64,000 nucleotides of DNA from assembly GCF_016741935.1 (NCBI RefSeq), contig NZ_JAERRG010000025.1, positions 62,001 through 126,000 on the forward strand, read 5' to 3'. The first letter of the stretch is position 1; each line of letters begins with the position of its first letter. Made by a program: the position numbers and the translations under genes. Origin of the DNA: Streptomyces endocoffeicus. GTDB lineage: Bacteria; Actinomycetota; Actinomycetes; Streptomycetales; Streptomycetaceae. The notes under the pieces are model-generated. The model was not told the DNA's origin, did not search any database, and saw only the letters and a program-made list of their open reading frames with translations. This document shows, piece by piece, positions 59,943 through 64,000 of the stretch.

Positions 59943-60322
59943 CGCGGCACCCCTCCCAGTAGCCGCTGCACTGCCGTGTCGAGATCGCGGGCCAGCTGGT
60001 CGTGACCCGCCTCACCCGCGCCGGGCAGCGCCCGTACGACCACAAGGCTACCTGCGGGAAATCGGTCGATGCGGTCCCGCATCAGATGGCGCAGTCTCCG
60101 CTTCACCAGATTGCGGACGACGGCACCGCCGATCGCCTTGCTCACGACGAAACCCGCACGCGCCGGAGGAGCACTCTCCCCGGATGCGTGCGGGTCCGTA
60201 TCACCGCTGGTGAGGCCGGTGCGAAGATGCACGACAAGGAGCGGGCGCCCGGCCCTGCGTCCTCGGCGTACCGCGGCCGCGAAGTCCTCGCGCCGCCTCA
60301 GCCGATGTTCGGTAGGCAGCAC
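59939..60322 (-). CDS. rnpA: Ribonuclease P protein component
   Basis: 127 residues. The RNR motif is NLVKRRLRHLMRDR, following GFVVSKAIGGAVVR. It supports RNase P RNA in tRNA 5' maturation. A short insertion (TSGDTDPHASGESAPP) lies between the strands. GTG at 60322; rpmH is 24 bp upstream. Confidence 0.97.
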   Translation of the reverse strand: MLPTEHRLRRREDFAAAVRRGRRAGRPLLVVHLRTGLTSGDTDPHASGESAPPARAGFVVSKAIGGAVVRNLVKRRLRHLMRDRIDRFPAGSLVVVRALPGAGEAGHDQLARDLDTAVQRLLGGVPR

Positions 60323-60346
60323 GTCATGGACCTTGAGTCAGGCTGC

Positions 60347-60484
60347 TCAGGCCGACAGGCGGGCGCGACCCTTGCTACGGCGGGACGCGAGAATCGCGCG
60401 GCCGGCACGGGTGCGCATCCGCAGCCGGAAGCCGTGGGTCTTCGCGCGGCGACGGTTGTTCGGCTGGAAGGTGCGCTTGCTCAC
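60347..60484 (-). CDS. rpmH: Ribosomal protein L34
   Basis: 45 residues: SKRTFQPNNRRRAKTHGFR, RTRAGRAILASRR and SKGRARLSA. It starts GTG at 60484 after GGAG. It is the first gene of the rpmH-rnpA-yidD-yidC-jag operon, divergent from dnaA. Confidence 0.99.
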   Translation of the reverse strand: MSKRTFQPNNRRRAKTHGFRLRMRTRAGRAILASRRSKGRARLSA

Positions 60485-60922
60485 TCGGGGGCTCCAGAAA
60501 TGAATCGGATGGTGGAGGTCTATCGCTTGGCTGTCACCGTGCGCCCACGAGTAGCTCGCAATACGCCCGAGTGCACCGCTTCACGACCACGGATCATCAG
60601 CCCGTGAATCCTTGCCCATCGGAGGCAGGCGGCAGCAGCCATCGACAACTCGACCTGGTTACGGTACGCGCGGTTACGCCATCCGGTCAAACCGGTGGCC
60701 GACACCCTGACAGCGCGCTATCCACCCCCAGCCTAGGGGCAAGGGAACGCCCGGCGACATCGCATGGCACATTTGTACACACCCTGTGGACAACGACTTG
60801 AACCCTGTACCCCGGCCTGACTACCGTGGCTGGGCTCCGATTCCTTCACGCCCGTCCCGAGAACCACGCATTCGTGGGACCTGTCGGCGTCCCCCACCCA
60901 GCGAGCTGAGAGAGCGTGCCCT
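60485..60922. promoter_or_regulatory. rpmH-dnaA divergent promoter region
   Basis: 438 bp with no gene. It holds promoters for rpmH (minus) and dnaA (plus). TGTGGACAA at 60785-60793, the complement of TTGTCCACA, is a consensus Streptomyces DnaA box and fits autoregulation of dnaA. Confidence 0.8.
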
Positions 60923-62797
60923 GTGGCTGACGTACCCGCCGATCTTGCCGCAGTGTGGCCACGTGTGCTCGAGCGGCTGCTGGGAGAGGGCTCCGAGCAC
61001 GGCGGACAAGGCGTCGAGGCCAAGGACGAGCACTGGATCAAGCGGTGCCAGCCCCTCGCACTGGTCGCCGACACCGCGCTGCTCGCCGTCCCCAATGAAT
61101 TCGCCAAGGGCGTACTGGAGGGCCGGCTGGCCCCCGTCGTCAGCGAGACGCTGAGCCGGGAGTGCGGCCGCCCGATCCGCATCGCGATCACCGTGGACGA
61201 GTCCGCCGGCGAACCGATCGTCCCCCCGCAGCCCCAGCGCGAGCAGCGCGAGTCCTACGAGAGCTACGACGGCCGGGACGGCTATGGCCGCCAGGCGCCG
61301 GACGATCTTCCGTCGGCCCGCCCCGCGTACCCCGGGTATCAGCAGCCGCGCCCGGAACCGGGCGCCTGGCCGCGGGGCCGTGACGACTACGGCTGGCAGC
61401 AGCCCCGGCTCGGCGGCTTCCCCGAGAACGATCCGTATGCCTCCCAGCGCACCTCGTCCGGCTATGACCAGCAGTCCGGCTATGACCAGCAGCCGTACGA
61501 GCAGCCGCGCGGCGACTACCGCGGACCGGGCGCCGAGCGCCCCGGGCCGGGCCACGGTCACGGTCACGGCCACGGCCACGGCGGCGGTCACGGCGGCATC
61601 CCCGGCCCCGGGACGAGCCCCGAGCGCCCGCCGTACGAGCAGCGCCACGATCTGCCCGACCCGCTCGAGCGCGCCCGCGGCGGCCCGCCCGTGCTGCCCT
61701 CGCAGACCGGCGCCCCCGGCCCGCTCGCCGCTCAGCCCGCGCCCGCGTCCGGCCCCGGTGAGCCGACCGCGCGGCTGAACCCCAAGTACCTCTTCGACAC
61801 CTTCGTCATCGGCGCGTCCAACCGCTTCGCGCACGCCGCGGCGGTCGCCGTCGCCGAGGCGCCGGCCAAGGCGTACAACCCGCTGTTCATCTACGGCGAG
61901 TCCGGGCTCGGCAAGACCCACCTGCTGCATGCCATCGGGCACTACGCGCGCAGCCTCTACCCCGGCACCCGGGTGCGCTATGTGAGCTCGGAGGAGTTCA
62001 CCAACGAGTTCATCAACTCCATCCGCGACGGCAAGGCGGACGCGTTCCGCAAGCGCTACCGCGACATGGACATCCTGCTGGTCGACGACATCCAGTTCCT
62101 GGCGAGCAAGGAGTCGACGCAGGAGGAGTTCTTCCACACCTTCAATACGCTTCACAACGCCAACAAACAGATCGTGCTCTCCTCCGACCGGCCGCCCAAG
62201 CAGCTGGTCACCCTGGAGGACCGGCTCCGCAACCGCTTCGAGTGGGGCCTGATCACCGATGTGCAGCCGCCGGAGCTGGAGACGCGCATCGCGATCCTCC
62301 GTAAGAAGGCGGTGCAGGAGCAGCTGAACGCGCCGCCGGAGGTGCTGGAGTTCATCGCCTCGCGGATCTCCCGCAACATCCGCGAGCTGGAGGGCGCGCT
62401 GATCAGAGTGACGGCCTTCGCGAGCCTGAACCGGCAGCCGGTGGACCTCGGGCTCACCGAGATCGTGCTGAAGGATCTGATCCCCGGCGGCGAGGACGCG
62501 GCCCCGGAGATCACCGCCACCGCGATCATGGCCGCGACCGCCGACTACTTCGGGCACACGGTCGACGATCTGTGCGGCGCCTCCCGCAGCAGGGTGCTGG
62601 TCACCGCGCGGCAGATCGCGATGTACCTCTGCCGGGAGCTGACCGATCTCTCGCTGCCCAAGATCGGCGCGCAGTTCGGCGGCCGGGACCATACGACCGT
62701 GATGCACGCCGACCGCAAGATCAGGGCGCTGATGGCCGAGCGGCGCTCCATCTACAACCAGGTGACCGAGCTGACCAACCGCATCAAGAACGGCTGA
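60923..62797 (+). CDS. dnaA: Chromosomal replication initiator DnaA
   Basis: 624 residues. Domain I (1-90) is followed by a very long domain II (about 95-290) rich in Tyr, Gln, Pro and Gly, with a GHGHGHGHGHGGGHGG run. Domain III AAA+ has Walker A FIYGESGLGKTHLLHAIG and Walker B DILLVDDIQFL. Domain IV has LPKIGAQFGGRDHTTVMHADRKI for box binding. The long domain II is usual in Streptomyces. GTG at 60923. Confidence 0.99.
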   Translation: MADVPADLAAVWPRVLERLLGEGSEHGGQGVEAKDEHWIKRCQPLALVADTALLAVPNEFAKGVLEGRLAPVVSETLSRECGRPIRIAITVDESAGEPIVPPQPQREQRESYESYDGRDGYGRQAPDDLPSARPAYPGYQQPRPEPGAWPRGRDDYGWQQPRLGGFPENDPYASQRTSSGYDQQSGYDQQPYEQPRGDYRGPGAERPGPGHGHGHGHGHGGGHGGIPGPGTSPERPPYEQRHDLPDPLERARGGPPVLPSQTGAPGPLAAQPAPASGPGEPTARLNPKYLFDTFVIGASNRFAHAAAVAVAEAPAKAYNPLFIYGESGLGKTHLLHAIGHYARSLYPGTRVRYVSSEEFTNEFINSIRDGKADAFRKRYRDMDILLVDDIQFLASKESTQEEFFHTFNTLHNANKQIVLSSDRPPKQLVTLEDRLRNRFEWGLITDVQPPELETRIAILRKKAVQEQLNAPPEVLEFIASRISRNIRELEGALIRVTAFASLNRQPVDLGLTEIVLKDLIPGGEDAAPEITATAIMAATADYFGHTVDDLCGASRSRVLVTARQIAMYLCRELTDLSLPKIGAQFGGRDHTTVMHADRKIRALMAERRSIYNQVTELTNRIKNG

Positions 62798-62828
62798 GAG
62801 GGGCCCGCAGGGGCCACCACGAACCGCT

Positions 62829-62868
62829 GAAGGGCGCTCCGGGACGGACATCTCCCGGGGCGCCCTTC
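62829..62868 (+). terminator. Terminator after dnaA
   Basis: A 16-bp stem with one G-T pair (GAAGGGCGCTCCGGGA at 62829-62844 with 62853-62868) and an 8-base loop. Confidence 0.85.
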
Positions 62869-63658
62869 GCCGTCCTCCCGCGTTACATCGCCGTCCCTCG
62901 TCGTTCACCGCCATGAAGCTGTTCGATTCCCTGCCCGGCCGGCCCGGTTCTCCACAGATCCACGGCTCATCCACCGTCCACACCCTGGGGACACGGGAGT
63001 TGTCCCGATCGCGTCCACAGGGTGCCCGATGGAAAGGGGATCCCCCGAGGTCAGCCGGTTGTGGAATTGTGGCTAACCGGAGTCCACAGACTGTGGACGA
63101 TCGAGACGTCCACAGGCCGCGCGTCAGCTTGTCCACCGACAACCCACAGCCGAAGGCCCGTTGCCCACAGCTTCTCCACACCGCTGTCCACTGTTCGGCA
63201 ACGAAACGGCCACGGTCACCGGGGAGAGTGAAAGGCGTCACACCGAAGAGGCGGGTTGGGCTGTGGGGAAGGTGGGTAAAACTGGGGACGGCGCTGGGGA
63301 GAACCGGGCGATGTCTGTGCATCGCATGTGCAGAACTCTTCGGCATCCACAGAAAGCCCTGGTTGTCCACCGCCTCCACCCACAGGCCCGGTGGATAAAA
63401 AAGCGCCTCTGACCAGGGCGGATTGAGTTTTCCACGGTTTCCACAGGGCCTACTACTACGACCACATAGAGATAGCGAGGAAATCGCTTCGAAGTGGGGC
63501 CTGTGCACAACCTCGGGCCGAGCCGCCCGACACCCCGCGCACCGACTTGACCCCGAGCCGCACCGACTGTCGGCGGCGTGCGTCAGACTGGTCTCCGGCG
63601 ACACAGCCGACGACGAAGGCCAGCAGGGCGAGCCAGCAACAGCAGGAGGCGGCTTACG
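62869..63658. other. oriC: Chromosomal replication origin oriC
   Basis: The dnaA-dnaN gap contains at least 17 DnaA-box-like sites between 62948 and 63510, on both strands. Examples are TTCTCCACA 62948, CCGTCCACA 62974, GCGTCCACA 63011, TGTGGACGA 63092, ACGTCCACA 63106, TTGTCCACC 63129, TTGCCCACA 63161, TTCTCCACA 63172, TTGTCCACC 63363, GTTTCCACA 63437 and TGTGCACAA 63502. A short AT-rich stretch (GTGGATAAAAAAG, 63391-63403) lies in the right part. This dense array between dnaA and dnaN is the standard Streptomyces oriC. Confidence 0.97.
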
Positions 63659-64000
63659 GTGAAGATCCGGGTGGAGCGCGATGTACTCGCGGAGGCGGTG
63701 GCCTGGACGGCCCGCAGCCTCCCGGCCCGACCGCCGGTGCCCGTCCTCGCGGGGATTCTGATGAAGGCGGAGGAAGGCGCGCTCAGCCTCTCCGGCTTCG
63801 ACTACGAGGTCTCGGCCCGCGTCTCGGTGGAGGCCGACATCGAGGACGACGGCACCGTCCTCGTCTCCGGCCGGCTCCTCGCCGACATCTGCCGCGCCCT
63901 CCCCAACCGTCCGGTGGAGATCTCCACCGACGGGGTGCGGGTCACCGTGGTCTGCGGCTCCTCGCGATTCACACTCCACACCCTGCCTGTGGAGGAGTAC
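63659..64000 (+). CDS. dnaN: DNA polymerase III beta subunit, N-terminal part (truncated by window edge)
   Basis: The first 114 codons, beginning VKIRVERDVLAEAVAWTARSL and continuing PVLAGILMKAEEGALSLSGFDYEVSARV. This is domain 1 of the sliding clamp, which holds polymerase on DNA. GTG at 63659 follows AGGAGG. It lies immediately right of oriC. Confidence 0.99.
   Translation, partial: MKIRVERDVLAEAVAWTARSLPARPPVPVLAGILMKAEEGALSLSGFDYEVSARVSVEADIEDDGTVLVSGRLLADICRALPNRPVEISTDGVRVTVVCGSSRFTLHTLPVEEY

Noticed and set aside
60821..63979. A 1052-residue open frame on the minus strand across dnaA and oriC
   Set aside because: It runs through oriC and opposite dnaA; sequence is a complement artefact.

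Overview
The window is a stretch of a Streptomyces chromosome just left of, and reaching into, the replication origin. The evidence is very high GC, GTG and TTG starts, an SsgA sporulation protein, TTA codons confined to two regulators, the Streptomyces parS sequence GTTTCACGTGAAAC, and gene order that matches the published S. coelicolor oriC neighbourhood from a hisC-like gene through thiC, ssgA, dnaB, rplI-rpsR-ssb-rpsF, femX, the inositol-phosphate synthase gene, murJ, sigM, trxBA, parAB, rsmG, jag, yidC, rnpA and rpmH to dnaA and dnaN. The species cannot be fixed from the sequence alone.

Layout. Positions 1-5190 hold the start of a hisC-like aminotransferase gene, a LacI-type regulator, a metallophosphoesterase, a membrane protein and an orphan Bro-N protein. 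Positions 5320-8733 hold thiC under a TPP riboswitch, divergent from a YibE/F membrane protein gene. Positions 8836-25938 are a mixed accessory block: ssgA (without its usual neighbour ssgR), small membrane proteins, a cupin, a low-molecular-weight tyrosine phosphatase overlapping a trans-sulfuration-type PLP enzyme, LysR and MarR regulators, Nudix, a PNPOx-fold protein, a flavohemoglobin, HAD, GNAT, a secreted SGNH esterase, a serine hydrolase, MerR-thioredoxin, peptide deformylase and a methyltransferase. From 26019 the region becomes the conserved replication and cell-envelope core: dnaB, a MATE exporter, the ribosomal protein/ssb operon, FemX with an alanine-racemase-like protein, a GT87 membrane glycosyltransferase, a class A penicillin-binding protein, PadR with inositol-3-phosphate synthase, an MFS protein and the CCA-adding enzyme. 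Positions 43861-53652 form a co-oriented envelope-stress and redox block (DUF6049 protein, MurJ, pseudokinase, SigM, anti-sigma, TrxB, TrxA). Positions 53728-60484 run on the opposite strand: GNAT, parB, parA, rsmG, jag, yidC, yidD, rnpA, rpmH. dnaA, oriC (about 860 bp packed with DnaA boxes) and the start of dnaN close the window.

How it fits together. Replication initiation (DnaA, oriC, DnaB, DnaN, SSB) and segregation (ParA, ParB and eight perfect plus one variant parS sites spread from 30248 to 57044) share the region with envelope growth genes (MurJ, PBP, FemX, YidC) and a SigM-type stress regulon. A cluster of six DnaA-box-like sites lies between dnaB and the MATE gene, a candidate DnaA titration site. 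Several parS sites sit inside coding sequence, where they are read as VSRET or RFHVKH.

I see no tRNA, rRNA, insertion sequence, CRISPR array or intact prophage. The most interesting observations are the dnaB-side DnaA-box cluster, the pseudokinase separate from MurJ, the racemase-like gene beside femX, ssgA without ssgR, and TTA codons in two regulators. None of these is a clear-cut new system.
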